Shown here: positions 22,319-32,892 of the stretch, piece after piece
Numbering within the stretch: position 1 is the first letter of the stretch
How the letters are laid out: the number at the start of each line of letters is the position of its first letter
Position numbers and translations under genes: made by a program
Assembly: GCA_012932295.1 (NCBI GenBank)
Contig: JAAONU010000018.1
Location: 6,380,206 to 6,444,205 of the forward strand
Direction of reading: 5' to 3'
Length of the DNA: 64,000 bases
Source of the DNA: Cyclina sinensis
Taxonomy: Eukaryota; Mollusca; Bivalvia; Venerida; Veneridae
Notes under the pieces: model-generated
The model's input: only the letters and a program-made list of their open reading frames with translations
What the model was told of the DNA's origin: nothing
The model's database searches: none

Positions 22319-24101
22319 TAACTTGAATCTTCAAGTATAATTTCAATTGATTTTAGACTTAGTTGATTAAATAATTTAAATGATATAAACACAAGTAAAT
22401 TCAGAACTGCGTTGACAAAGTTCAGACTGTCTTCACACAACCTCGAAACTGAAATACTATTTCTATTACTATTGCCTATTAAAGGCAGGTACGTACGGAA
22501 AGAAAATGTACAAAAAATGAATAAATGAACATGAAGATGAATGTCATTTCTACAGGTATACTAATGAAGGAAATATCTTAAACCGTGCCACTGAAGATAG
22601 ACAACAGAAAATCTAAGATCTAGTGAAAAATTACAAAGAACTTAATTCATCGAAATATTTCTTTTAGTCTCACTATTTCGTCACCGAAGGTTAACCGAAA
22701 TCATAGGTTGACATTTTATAGTGGTTTACCTTCTACTTATTTTAAAATTATAAACAAAAAATATCAGATCTATAAAAACGGTTCAACACTTTAAGCATAA
22801 TAAATTAGGCTAAGGAACAATATGATGCATGGTCAGGTAATATCCAGATATTACGTAATTACAAATATTTGTGTTAAAGAGGGTCGCCATTTTTGGTGAA
22901 ATCGTCTGTTTGCTACCTTCTCACCTTTGAAAATACTGAAAGTCATCACGTGACCTATAATGTGTAGAGGCTATAAATTTCACCATTATGATAATCGCTC
23001 ACTAGAACACGTGCGATTTTGTCGTTTAATCCGTGACCTTGCTCGTTGCTTCCATGGTTTAGTGGTCATTGTTTGGTCTTGCAGATGTACATGGTGCAGT
23101 TGTTGGTGATGTTTCAATGGTTTGTTTGATTTCATTGTAATGAAACAGTGAAAAGCTAAACTTTTTGTTGTAATACATTTTAGAAATGCTAAATAATCAT
23201 ACTGTAGTTCTGTAAGACTATTACCTACTTGCCTAAATAGTTATGTTATGCTTTTTACTAAATGTCAAAATGCTCACCGGAACAGATTCTGTAAGAATAT
23301 TTTCTCTTATCAAATACTCACTTCATTTGTTTAATGTCAAATCAACATATTTGTGGCGAGGAGGTTATTTAAGTAAAATATGAGAGACAATAATTTATAT
23401 GGTGCAATCAAGCAGAATGTGATTATACTGGTTAGAAACAATTCACCACGAAAAATTTGAACAAAACTGCATGTTCTTGTTTTTGTTGTCAATGGCAACA
23501 TTTTCAATAATTTTCTTGTGTATTTAGTAATGAAATTGGAATGGGCAAATAGCTGAAGATGATGTAATGATGATGGGGACAAAGGACACGCTGATGGAGG
23601 AAGGCGGTGCGGCAGAAATGGGAAGATGTTATTTGATGAGCTGATGAGTGTCAATTAAATTTACAGATGAGTAACACTTGGTATTTTTAAAATTCCAAAT
23701 GTAGTTTAAGTGAAATTGTAGTTATAAGCTACTCGCTTACAGTTTCAAAGCAAATTTGACTTCTAAACCTGAGAATTTTGTACATTTGAAAGATGTTTCA
23801 ATATATACTCTATTTGTTAGGTTACAACTTTTTCTCTGCCTGCTGCTTATTTTGCAAAATTTGAAGCCAAATAATTTTATACTACTGGCTGTCTGTCTGT
23901 CCATCCATCTGTCTTTTGTTTTATTAAGCGCACAGATTGTAATGAAAACTTATTTCTGAACATCATAGGAAGATGTATATTTTAATTTCAAAAGTACCAA
24001 CATATCTTCTTTAAATTTACTATTTATTTGAGGAAAGATAACCCCTTAATATTAGGACATACTACATGTAATTAATTTATGGAAATGGAGTTACGCCCTT
24101 T
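22319..24101. other. AT-rich region between the satellite and family A copy 3
   Basis: No gene is recognised. The stretch contains the two E-boxes listed separately and a TCTGTCTGTCCATCCATC tract near 23890 that resembles the simple tracts of the HINE-like families. Open frames here have no domain similarity. Confidence 0.4.
22946..23013. promoter_or_regulatory. two CACGTG E-boxes, possible promoter region
   Basis: TCACGTGA (22946-22953) and a second CACGTG (23008-23013) lie within 70 bp in otherwise AT-rich DNA. They are upstream of the first candidate exon of the plus-strand gene. TCACGTGA suits USF/MITF/TFE-type bHLH-zip factors. Two six-base matches can arise by chance and no start exon is identified. 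Confidence 0.2.
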
Positions 24102-25128
24102 TTATGCCCCCACAAAGTGGGAGCATATAGCGTTGCACTTGTCCATCAGTCCGTACGACCGTACAATAATACGACCGTACGTCAGTACGTACGTCCCGAA
24201 ATTTTGTGAACGCAACTCCTCTTAAACTGGATGGCAGAGTTTGCTTAAACTTTCAGGGATGAACAACCTTAATGTGTAGATGATAGTAAAGGAAGGAATT
24301 TTTGCTTCCACCAAATTTAACTGAATTATGGCCCTTTGTTGATTTTTTCACTATATACCATATAGCCAAATAAATTTGCAACTCCTCATAAATTGGATGG
24401 CAGATTTTGCTTAAACTTTCAGGGATTAACAACCCTAATGTGTAGATGATAGTAAAGGAAGGGTAATGTTTTTTACGGGACCTGACACACCTGGGGTTTC
24501 TATACTTTAATCTGTAGTTAACTTTCATGTGTAACATTTTTTAAATTTTACCTGCTTACTTTAATATCAGCAACATGTAATTACTTGTGTGTCTCTTTCT
24601 TCGTCTTCGCTAATGTGATTCCTCATAGTACATAAATATTTACAACATTTTTATGTCGACTATTCAAAGAATAAGGAGGTCTGTTGTACTTGCGGCATGG
24701 CTATCGGGTTAAAGTTTTAGGGCAAGCTTCTCATTTTCACTATTTCTTCCCTTTCTACTGCAGATATTTGGTTCAAACTTGACTGTACACTGTGTCATTC
24801 CATCAAGGCCCATAACTCTGTTAAGCAGTTTTATTAGTTATTCCCCTTTTAAGACTTCGAAAAATCTTTAATTTCAGGCTTTTATTATACCTTCAAGCAC
24901 TAAGAATAGTCAAGCATGCTGTCCATCCGACAGCCCTTGTTTCAGTATAAAATATCTAATTTTGAAATAAAAGGACAGCATTAAAAATATACAAAACACC
25001 TCAATTCATTTGCAACTACAGAAAAAAATTGTTCCCCACCTAAATCTTACATACAGAATATACATGCTCTTGTTTATGAGCACTTATGCATAGTGGGGGC
25101 ATCTGTGTCCTATGGACACAGTTCTAGT
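24102..25128 (+). mobile_element. HINE-like element, family A copy 3
   Basis: Full layout on the plus strand: TTATGCCCCCACAAAGTGGG, a GTCCATCAGTCCGTACGACC tract, then about two 166-bp monomers (GAATTATGGCCCTTTGTTGA). An internal hairpin with CCTTGTT tail follows (24918-24941), then the subterminal GTGGGGGC. It ends with the hairpin TGTGTCC-TAT-GGACACA (25104-25120) and GTTCTAGT. The right half is nearly identical to copy 1 at 7771. Non-coding. Confidence 0.75.
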
Positions 25129-27141
25129 TATTACTTCGATAAAATACATGCATTTACCTTTCTTGTTGGCATCCATGTCACATATTTCATTTTTAATATT
25201 ATACTCAACTGGCACATATTTCATCCATTTTCTTTGTATTCTTATTTTCATTTTAATACAGTTAATTAAGTCAAGTTTCCTTTGCAGTTGTAAGTGGGTA
25301 GCTTTTCATTCATTCTTAGATAAAGGGCACATTTACGAATTTTGACAGTCCTTCGAAGTTCTTCTACTTAGAAATGCATACAGCTCGTTTAAGAAGATAC
25401 CAAAACAAACGGTAGGTATGTAAAAGACTTAGAAAAAACTTGCACTCTGTTTGAAAAAATTCTGGTCAGACAGAAGCCTGAATGATACAGAATGAGATAA
25501 AATTTTCTGTCCCACCGCACAGTAGGTATGTTTGGAGACATACTCTTTTAAAACTACGAATTCAGAGTATGCAACAAAATGTCTTTCGTGAAGGGGAAGG
25601 CTTGAATTTTGTGTTCAGCAGCATTTTTCTTGAAATTTCAACTTTCAACTCAAAAAAATTCAGTTAATATCATTCCTTTGTCCTTTCTGACCGAATAAGA
25701 TATGTTATACTGCCTTAACTAAAACATAATGCTAATCAGTGTTTACAAAAAACGGTGTTAACTCTGTTAACTTTCCAATAAATAACCACTTCACACAATA
25801 AAAAAAGACTGAGTTCAATAAGTAAACTAAATTTTGCCAGAAAAGCCATTCAGTGACATCATCTGGGTTTCTTATTTTTTCTTCATAAGAAACGTTAAAC
25901 TAATTTTTGAAAATTCTAAAAACTGTTGTGAAGTCTTTTAAAAATTACAGGTATGAATGAAAACTCATTAATCTTTTTTATATATATTTCGAAATTCACA
26001 CTTGTTTTTCAATATTTCACTTAACTAAAAGCATTTAAAATATTTAACAAAGGTACGTTTCTTGAAAGAAACGTTTTATCGATTTACGAAGGTGTTTAAA
26101 TTCTAGTCTGTGTAAAGAAAAGCCATGCAAAAACATACATTGCCTTGTCTCAAATCAATTTTGATTGTTAGATTTAAAAGTGAAGACCTGTATTAAGGCT
26201 ACGAAGCATAGAGACTAAAGCAAATTGCAGAACTGATTACTTCTTTAACTCAAGTCAGATATATTTGTGGAAAATTAAGTACTATTTGAAATGTTTTAAG
26301 CGTTTTGAGAGTTTTAATTGTTTCAATAGTTATACATTTTTTATTTGCTTTATATGTAGTTAAAAGGTTTTTAATTGCAATCGAAAATGTCTTCTTTTTT
26401 ATATCAAGTTGTTTTCACTTAAATAGGATAAGAAATGTTAAATAGATCACACACTATCTTTGATTGTATCTGTTTCTTTTGTACGCATTAAATCTTTTCC
26501 TCGGTAAATATTTTGCGTCAGATACTCGTCAGCAGACTGGTTTAAATGACAGTTATCTTGTTTTTATATGGAAAAATATTAGTTGGAGTGTAGGTATATA
26601 GTGTTAAAGTCACATAGTTATTCTGCTTTAGCATTTTGCTGTAAGATTATTAAGTGGTAAGCCATTACAAGTACTTTTGGTGGTAAGCACGCTGTAACAG
26701 TTTGATATTTTAGGGGTTTTTTATTTAATATTATTTTTATGTTTTTATACTGTTGAGAAGCAGTTTCTGTAGATATTTACAGAGTACAGAAAACTGCATA
26801 AGGTACGTTACAATACCTTTATACTAAATTATGACAATAAATCGTCTCATAAACTGTAAAAAAGTGCATTGTTTAACAGATGTCTGCCTATAAAATTGAT
26901 TTCGTTTATTAGCGTTTTTTTATCCTTTGATATATTTGGTTAAGCTTTTAAAGTTAATCAAATGTTATAGGACTAATTAATTATTATGCTAAAATATCAG
27001 AAAAATATATATTTAAAGGGTAACATTTAATTCCTTGACTCCGAAGTTTCATATGTTTTTCAATTAAAAAAAATATTTACTTGAATATGAATAATAAAAA
27101 TGAAAAATACATTTAAATAGTTTCAGATGTTGTGTCCAGTA
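25129..27141. other. AT-rich stretch without recognised genes
   Basis: Long AT-rich DNA. AAGGTACGTT-type sequences recur at about 26052 and 26795; these match the end of the small element at 27142. No convincing exon, RNA gene or transposon protein seen. Confidence 0.4.
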
Positions 27142-27514
27142 AGGTACGTTATGACTTTTCGGTTTAAATAAAGTGACACTGTCCTTTAGATTTCCTGAGC
27201 CAACTTATTTTAGAATGATACACTTCATTGCTTTTAATCAACTTTCGAATTTATTGCGTTTTTCAGGTAGAATGAATGAGTTTTAATAAAGATATAATAA
27301 TAAGAAGTTAGAACGAGCATGAAAATTTAAAGACTGTTTTTTTGTATATTCGCTGTAATTTGTTCTTGCAGAAAACCAAAAATAATAAGGTGATACTCGA
27401 AGTTAAGGATTTTACGTGTTGTTGAATAAGTAACGATTTAGAGCGCTTAGTCTTTACATACATGAATACAATAACTAAATTTAAATTTCGAAGGATTGGC
27501 AATATAACGTACCT
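27142..27514. mobile_element. short TA-flanked MITE
   Basis: A 373-bp segment bounded by TA|AGGTACGTTAT on the left and ATAACGTACCT|TA on the right: 11-bp perfect inverted ends inside a TA duplication, as in mariner-type MITEs. A third copy of the end motif with TA lies at about 26794. No coding potential. Confidence 0.4.
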
Positions 27515-27750
27515 TATTGCCCTTTTGGATGTATATTTTTAAACGGCTGCATCTTTTAAAGTAAAGCCGGTTTGGGTCCACTGAATGTTGTTTTATATTG
27601 TTTAAATGTTGTCAAAATAAAATCAGGAGAGAAACAAGGATTTCTTATCTATCGATTTTTCACACCTTGTTTTTTGAAATTGTGCCCTTTATCTAAGAAT
27701 GAATGTTTTAATGTTTAAATGATTTTGCACCATTCTAGCCAAATTTGCAG

Positions 27751-27865
27751 GTTTCAGCAGTTGACCCAGAAACCCTTTTCTGCTGTTTAGAAAGTATATT
27801 GTCAGCCAATGATCTGCCTGTGCCAATATTTGGGGCTTTACAAGTCAGTGTCCTCATGTTTGAAA
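27751..27865 (+). CDS. candidate exon 1 (of those visible) of an unrecognised plus-strand gene
   Basis: A 115-bp open segment between AAATTTGCAG and a strong GAAA|GTAAGT donor. It starts in phase 0 and ends in phase 1. It encodes VSAVDPETLFCCLESILSAN, then DLPVPIFGALQVSVLMFE, which is protein-like and helix-rich in an AT-rich background. Its phase fits the next candidate exon at 39127 (joining Ser). I do not recognise the family; an alpha-helical repeat protein is possible. Support is splice sites, phase and composition only. Confidence 0.45.
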
Positions 27866-28718
27866 GTAAGTTTTGTACATGGAAATCACATGAAATGACA
27901 AACCCCTACAACACCGAATGGACTGAAGTTCATGTCATATGGACACCAGTGTGATCATTTTTGTGCGTCTGTCCGTCCACTACTGCCCAGGTTTACACTT
28001 GCTGGTTGAACTTATTACAAAACTTTAATATATGGGCAAAACAAGAACATTGCCCAAATCTGCACATGCACAATTTTCTGTGAAGACATTTTACCCACAG
28101 GAACTAACAAAATAGTTTAAACTCAGCATTCACATGCTTTTAAATAAGCAGGCAAATTTGGTGAAAATAAGCTAAAAATTAACTGATTGTCACAGAAATG
28201 TACCTATCTCTGCACATAATCAGGCAAGTTGCATCTCTGTTTGCAAGAACTGAAATGAAGTTGATTTTATTTTTGCCACTTTTTTCTAGTTTAACAGGAT
28301 TCAGTGTGGGATCCAGAAATTTTGAACTGGGTGTGAACAAAGTTAAAATTGCATCAAACAAGTTCTATATAAATTTTAGTCCTTTTCAGTTTTTACAGTG
28401 AAATTTACTGACAGGCTCTATGCCCTCCATGGTAAATCTGCCACTGGGGTTTGTTTAAATGTAACATCATAATAGTTTGTATTTCTTTTATTTGAAAAAA
28501 ATATCATTGTGTTAAACACAAGATATTGTACTCTGAATATGACTGTGTTCATTTTCTACATGTTATGTTGATGTTTAGGCATTAGCTGGACACTTACACA
28601 AACACAGAGTAAGAACTAAGATAATATTTGGTTCAAAATATAATAACACAGCCTTTATTTTGAAATGAAAAAAAAACTTGATGAAAATGACATACATTAA
28701 CAAGATGGGACTCATTGT

Positions 28719-29884
28719 TAGCTCAACTTTTTTCAAAGAAAAAATCTGAGTTATTGCTGTAGTCAATGGTGTCATTGTCGTTGCGGCTGCCGTTGCCGTC
28801 CGAAAACTTTAACATTGATCATAACTTTTTTTATTAGTTAATGGATTGTGTTTATACTTAGACACAACAACCCTTTGGCCAAGACCTTCAAGTAGACCAG
28901 ACTAAACTTGACCTTGACTCATAAATGACCTTCACCTTCAAGGTCAAATTATTGAATTTGCTAAAATTGGCCATAACTTTATTATAAATAGGTGGATTGT
29001 TTTCAAGCTTAGACACAACAACCATTTGGACAAGACCTTCAAGTAGACTGGACTAAACTTGACCTTGACTCACAAATGACCTTTACCTTCAAGGTCAAAT
29101 TTTCTAATTTTGTTAAAATTAGTCATAACTTTATTATTATTAGGTTGATTGTCTTCATACTTAGATAAAACAACACTTATGACAAATCCGACATTATGAT
29201 TCTTTCAGATACGACCTTGACCTTAAAATGACCTTCATAGTCAAGGTCAAATTATTGAATTTTGCTTAGATTGTCATTATTTTGTTGTTTATGGTTGGAT
29301 TTGATTCATATTTGGACAAAACAACACTAACTACACATCGGACATTTTGATTCTTTCAAGGATGACCTTGACCTTTAAATGACCTTGACTGTCAAGGTCA
29401 AATTATTGAATTTTGCTAAAACTGGCCATAACCTTGTTATTTGTGGTTGGATTTTAATTATACCTGGACAAAACAACACTTCTGACAAAACCGACATGAT
29501 CAATTATTATTCAAGTATGACCTTAATCTTAAAATGACCATGACCATCAAGGTCAGATGATTGAATTTTGCTTAAATTGTCATAACTTTTTTACTTTTTT
29601 ATGAATTTGATTCATACTTGGACAAAACTATACTTATGACAAATTCAACATTTTGATTCTTTCAAGTGTGATCTTGACCTTTGAATGACCTTAACAGGCA
29701 AGATCAAATTATTGAATTTTGCAATAATTGGTATGGATAAATTTGATAATTATATTTCTAAATAATGTGTCATTTGAAATCCCTTTACCACACAACTTGA
29801 CACCACAATGTGCTTCCTCTGATGTGTTTGCCTTTGGAAGTAGGAAAAAGTCGAGTGTGGCCCCCACTTGCGGTGGCTCTTGTT
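28719..29884 (+). mobile_element. HINE-like element, family C copy 1
   Basis: The 5' end is TTAGCTCAACTTTTTTC...CTGAGTTATTG followed by a GTTGCGGCTGCCGTTGCCG tract. About six monomers of roughly 150-160 bp follow, each with GACCTTGACC...TGACCTT and CAAGGTCAAATTATTGAATT. The 3' end reads GTAGGAAAAAGTCGAGTGTG, then GCCCCCACTTGCGGTGGC, then TCTTGTT. A CCAC-TTGCG-GTGG stem sits just before the tail. About nine exact TGACCTTGA/TCAAGGTCA nuclear-receptor-type sites are present. The 3' 70 bp are shared with copy 2. Non-coding. Confidence 0.7.
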
Positions 29885-30221
29885 CATTACTCTGTTATTT
29901 TTTCAAACATGAATCTATTCAGTCTGACACCGGATATAGGGAAATGATAACTGGTATCTGACAACAGTATTCAATATTGACATTTAGATTTCAGTGGTAC
30001 ATCTGAATATTCTTTTTATGTTGAACACATTTTCATCTGCATATGTCATAAACAGTAAAACCTCAATAATGAGACCACCTCTGGGACCAGCAATAAGTGG
30101 TCTTAATATTGAGTTGGTCCTAAAATTGAGTTCAGATGATGACATGAAGGTGTATGGTAGATTAATCGACCCAGTGTGTGTTTTGCGTCAATTTTAGTGT
30201 CACTGAGCATAACTTATTTGT

Positions 30222-31125
30222 TTATCCCCCCGCCAAAGGCGAAGGGGATATTAGAAATGCCCTTCGTCCGTCTGTGCGTCCGAAACGATTTTGTCCGGAG
30301 CATAACTCCAAAACTACTTGAGGGATTTTATTCAAACTTCATACACTGACAGAGCACATTGGTAGGTAGTGCAGTGTGCAAGTCCAATAACTCTACCATG
30401 CCTTTTTTTAGAGTTATTCGGCTTTATCAGATTTACTTGATAAATTTTGTCCGGAGCATAACTCCAAAACTCCTAGAGGGATTTTATTCAAACTTCATAC
30501 ACTGACAGAGCACATTGGTAGGTAGTGCAGTGTGCAAGAACAATAACTCTACCTTGCCTATTTTTAGAGTTATTCCCCTTTATCAGAATTACTTGATAAA
30601 TTTTGTCCGGAGCATAACTCCAAAACTACTTGAGGGATTTGATTCAAACTTCATACACTGACAGAGCACATTGGTAGGTAGTGCAGTGTGCAAGTCCAAT
30701 AACTCTACATTGCCTATTTTTAGAGTTATTCCCCTTTATCAGAATTACTTGATAAATTTTGTCCGGATCAATTAAAAAAATTACATGAGGGATTTTATTC
30801 AAACTTCATACACTGACAGAGCACATTGGTAGGTAGTGCAGTGTGCAAGAACAATAACTCTACCTTGCCTATTTTTAGAGTTATTTCCCTTTATCAGAAT
30901 TACTTGATAAATTTTGTCTGGAGCATAACTCAAAAACTACTTGAGGGATTTTATTCAAATTTCATACACTGACAGAGCACATTGGTAGGTAGTGCAGTGT
31001 GCAAGTCCAATAACTCTACCTTGCCTTTTTTTTTTAGAGTTATTCCCCTTTATCAGATTTACTTGTTTACATTTTAAAAATCCCAGCATATACATGTATA
31101 TCTAATTCTTGAATTCTTGAACTTA
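30222..31125 (+). mobile_element. HINE-like element, family D copy 1
   Basis: Starts TTATCCCCCCGCCAAAGGCG followed by CCGTCTGTGCGTCC. Five monomers of about 155 bp follow, each with GTCCGGAGCATAACTCCAAA and AGAGTTATTCCCCTTTATCAG. Monomers are very similar to each other, pointing to recent local expansion. The hairpin end is missing; copy 2 begins right after it. Non-coding. Confidence 0.7.
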
Positions 31126-31126
31126 T

Positions 31127-31580
31127 TATCCCCCCGCCAAAGGCGGAGGAGATATTAGAAATGGTCTCTGTCCGTCCGTGCGTGCATCCTTTCCAGTTTT
31201 GTCCAGAGCATAACTCCAAAAGTACTTGAGTGATTTTCTTCAAACTTCATATACTGAAAGAGCATATTTGGAGGAGGTGCAGAGTGTAAGAATAATAACT
31301 CTACCTTGCCTACTTTTAGAATTATTCCCCTTTATCAGATTTAATTGAAAAACTTTGTCCAAAGCATAACTCCAAATGTGCTTGAGCGATTTTCTTCGAA
31401 CTTAATACACTGACATAGCACATTAGTAGGAAGTGCAGTTTGCAAGAACAATAACTCTACCTTGCCTATTTTTTTGTGGGATTTTCTTCAAACATTATTA
31501 CATTGAGTGTTTGAAAGTACAACCTTCAGGTAGCTTCTTCCCGGCGGGGGGGATTAACCATGTGTAACATGGCTCTTGTT
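31127..31580 (+). mobile_element. HINE-like element, family D copy 2, complete ends
   Basis: Starts TTATCCCCCCGCCAAAGGCG with CCGTCCGTGCGTGC. It has about two more-diverged monomers, then the inverted partner GGCGGGGGGGAT (31543-31554). The hairpin CCATGT-GTA-ACATGG and CTCTTGTT close it. Both subterminal repeats and the 3' hairpin are intact, making this the clearest short example of the blueprint in the window. Confidence 0.75.
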
Positions 31581-32075
31581 TTATTTGTCCTTACTTTGAT
31601 AACTAATGATTTGATCAGAATAATGGTCAATATATGGTTAAATCTAAATAAATTGCAAAAAATATTGTTTGGGTATACTTTTCTTTCAGTCTGTTAAGTA
31701 ACTTTTGCTCGGCTATCATGTTTGTATTTCTTAACTAAAGAGATCATATTCAATAAAACATAAATTAATAAAAGGACAAAACATGCTCATAACATAATAA
31801 ATTTAATGATCAAGTTTAATATATTCTATATTCATTCCAACTCAAGTTGATAAAATAAATTAACTGATCATGTTCAATCAAGTTTCAAATGAATCTTACA
31901 TTCTGTGAACTGTTCATTAACATGAATTTATAAGCACATAATGTGTAAATTAGTCACTTGACATGAATGGTATGAGTTGCAAATACAATATGCTTAAATT
32001 ACATACAAGTGTACACAAATGCACAGAAGCTTTAATGCATCTTTTCCCCAACTGTACTGTCAGTCACTCCTACTA
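31581..32075. other. AT-rich intronic stretch
   Basis: Between family D copy 2 and the pogo-like tail. No gene, repeat or RNA feature recognised. Confidence 0.4.
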
Positions 32076-32510
32076 TCACTTATTTACTTTGCTGGATTGA
32101 AAAAAAAACATATCCATTTTTGTCTGCTTTTTCAAACAATGCACTTTGACATACTCCTTTTCAAACTCTTCATGTGTCTTACTAAGTCCTTCAGAGAGAG
32201 AGGTCAAGTCCTTTGACATTAAATACCGTTTAGCATCTCTTATCCACCTCAAAAAGTCCTTGTCTGACTTAATAAGTGACGGTTCCTCCTCTTCCTCCTC
32301 ATCATCATCATTTTCATCATCAACTACAGTCTCAGATTTAGATTTCACTGAATTTAAAAGTCTATCTTCCCAATCATCATCCAATGTCTCATTAACCTCA
32401 AGGTCATTGTCACAACTGATATACTCTTCAGCACTCAAAGAATCTTCAATTTGCAGTTGTCAGTGTAACTATCCAACAACTCAGCCTTCTGCTTAATATA
32501 TGTGCACTAA
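32076..32510 (-). pseudogene. pogo/Tigger-type transposase C-terminal relic with PIP-box motif
   Basis: A 120-residue acidic open frame on the minus strand. It has an Asp/Glu run (DDENDDDEEEEEE), a helical DKDFLRWIRDAKRYLMSKD segment, and ends KKQTKMDMFFFQSSK. QTKMDMFF fits the QxxM/LxxFF PCNA-interacting box that pogo-family transposases carry at the C-terminus. Upstream, AELLDSYTD reads in another frame, so a frameshift separates it from the rest. No DDE core is present nearby. A host-gene exon is an alternative. Confidence 0.5.
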
Positions 32511-32639
32511 AATGGAATTCTGACTAATCAAATACTCGGTAGGACTTGTTCGAATCATGGATGAGGTGGTCTGACTACCTTCGTGTCATCACTCAATGAT
32601 GAAATTTTTTTCTTAATTTACAGTCATTCTTTAAAAACT

Positions 32640-32735
32640 TTCATATTACATAATATTGGATAACACTAACCCTGCTCCAATTGTACATATAGAAATATTA
32701 TACTCGCAATCTTCCGTACAGAAAAATTGATCAGA
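32640..32735 (-). repeat. dispersed repeat shared in inverse orientation with 47362-47448
   Basis: About 90 bp whose reverse complement matches 47362-47448, including a 40-odd-bp near-perfect core around TACAATTGGAGCAGGGTTAG. It lies upstream of the pogo-like relic here and upstream of the zinc-knuckle relic there, both of which are on the minus strand, so the repeat is flipped relative to the relics. Confidence 0.7.
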
Positions 32736-32892
32736 TCTAAATCATTGTGCTTGGACCAGTGCTTAGTTAACTTACCTGGCAGTGGATTTTCCATAGGTAA
32801 GAGTACACCAAATTATTTTCAAGTATGGAACACAAGTTTGTGGCAGAGAAAATAGAAATAAAACGTTACCACAATTTCAAATTTCATTTTTA

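Noticed and set aside
23041..23075. tRNA-like TCCATGGTTTAGTGGTCA
   Set aside because: Resembles a tRNA D-arm but no anticodon stem, T-arm or acceptor pairing follows.
32146..32496. serine-rich plus-strand frame (SSSSSSSSSF)
   Set aside because: Antisense shadow of the acidic Asp/Glu tract in the pogo-like relic.
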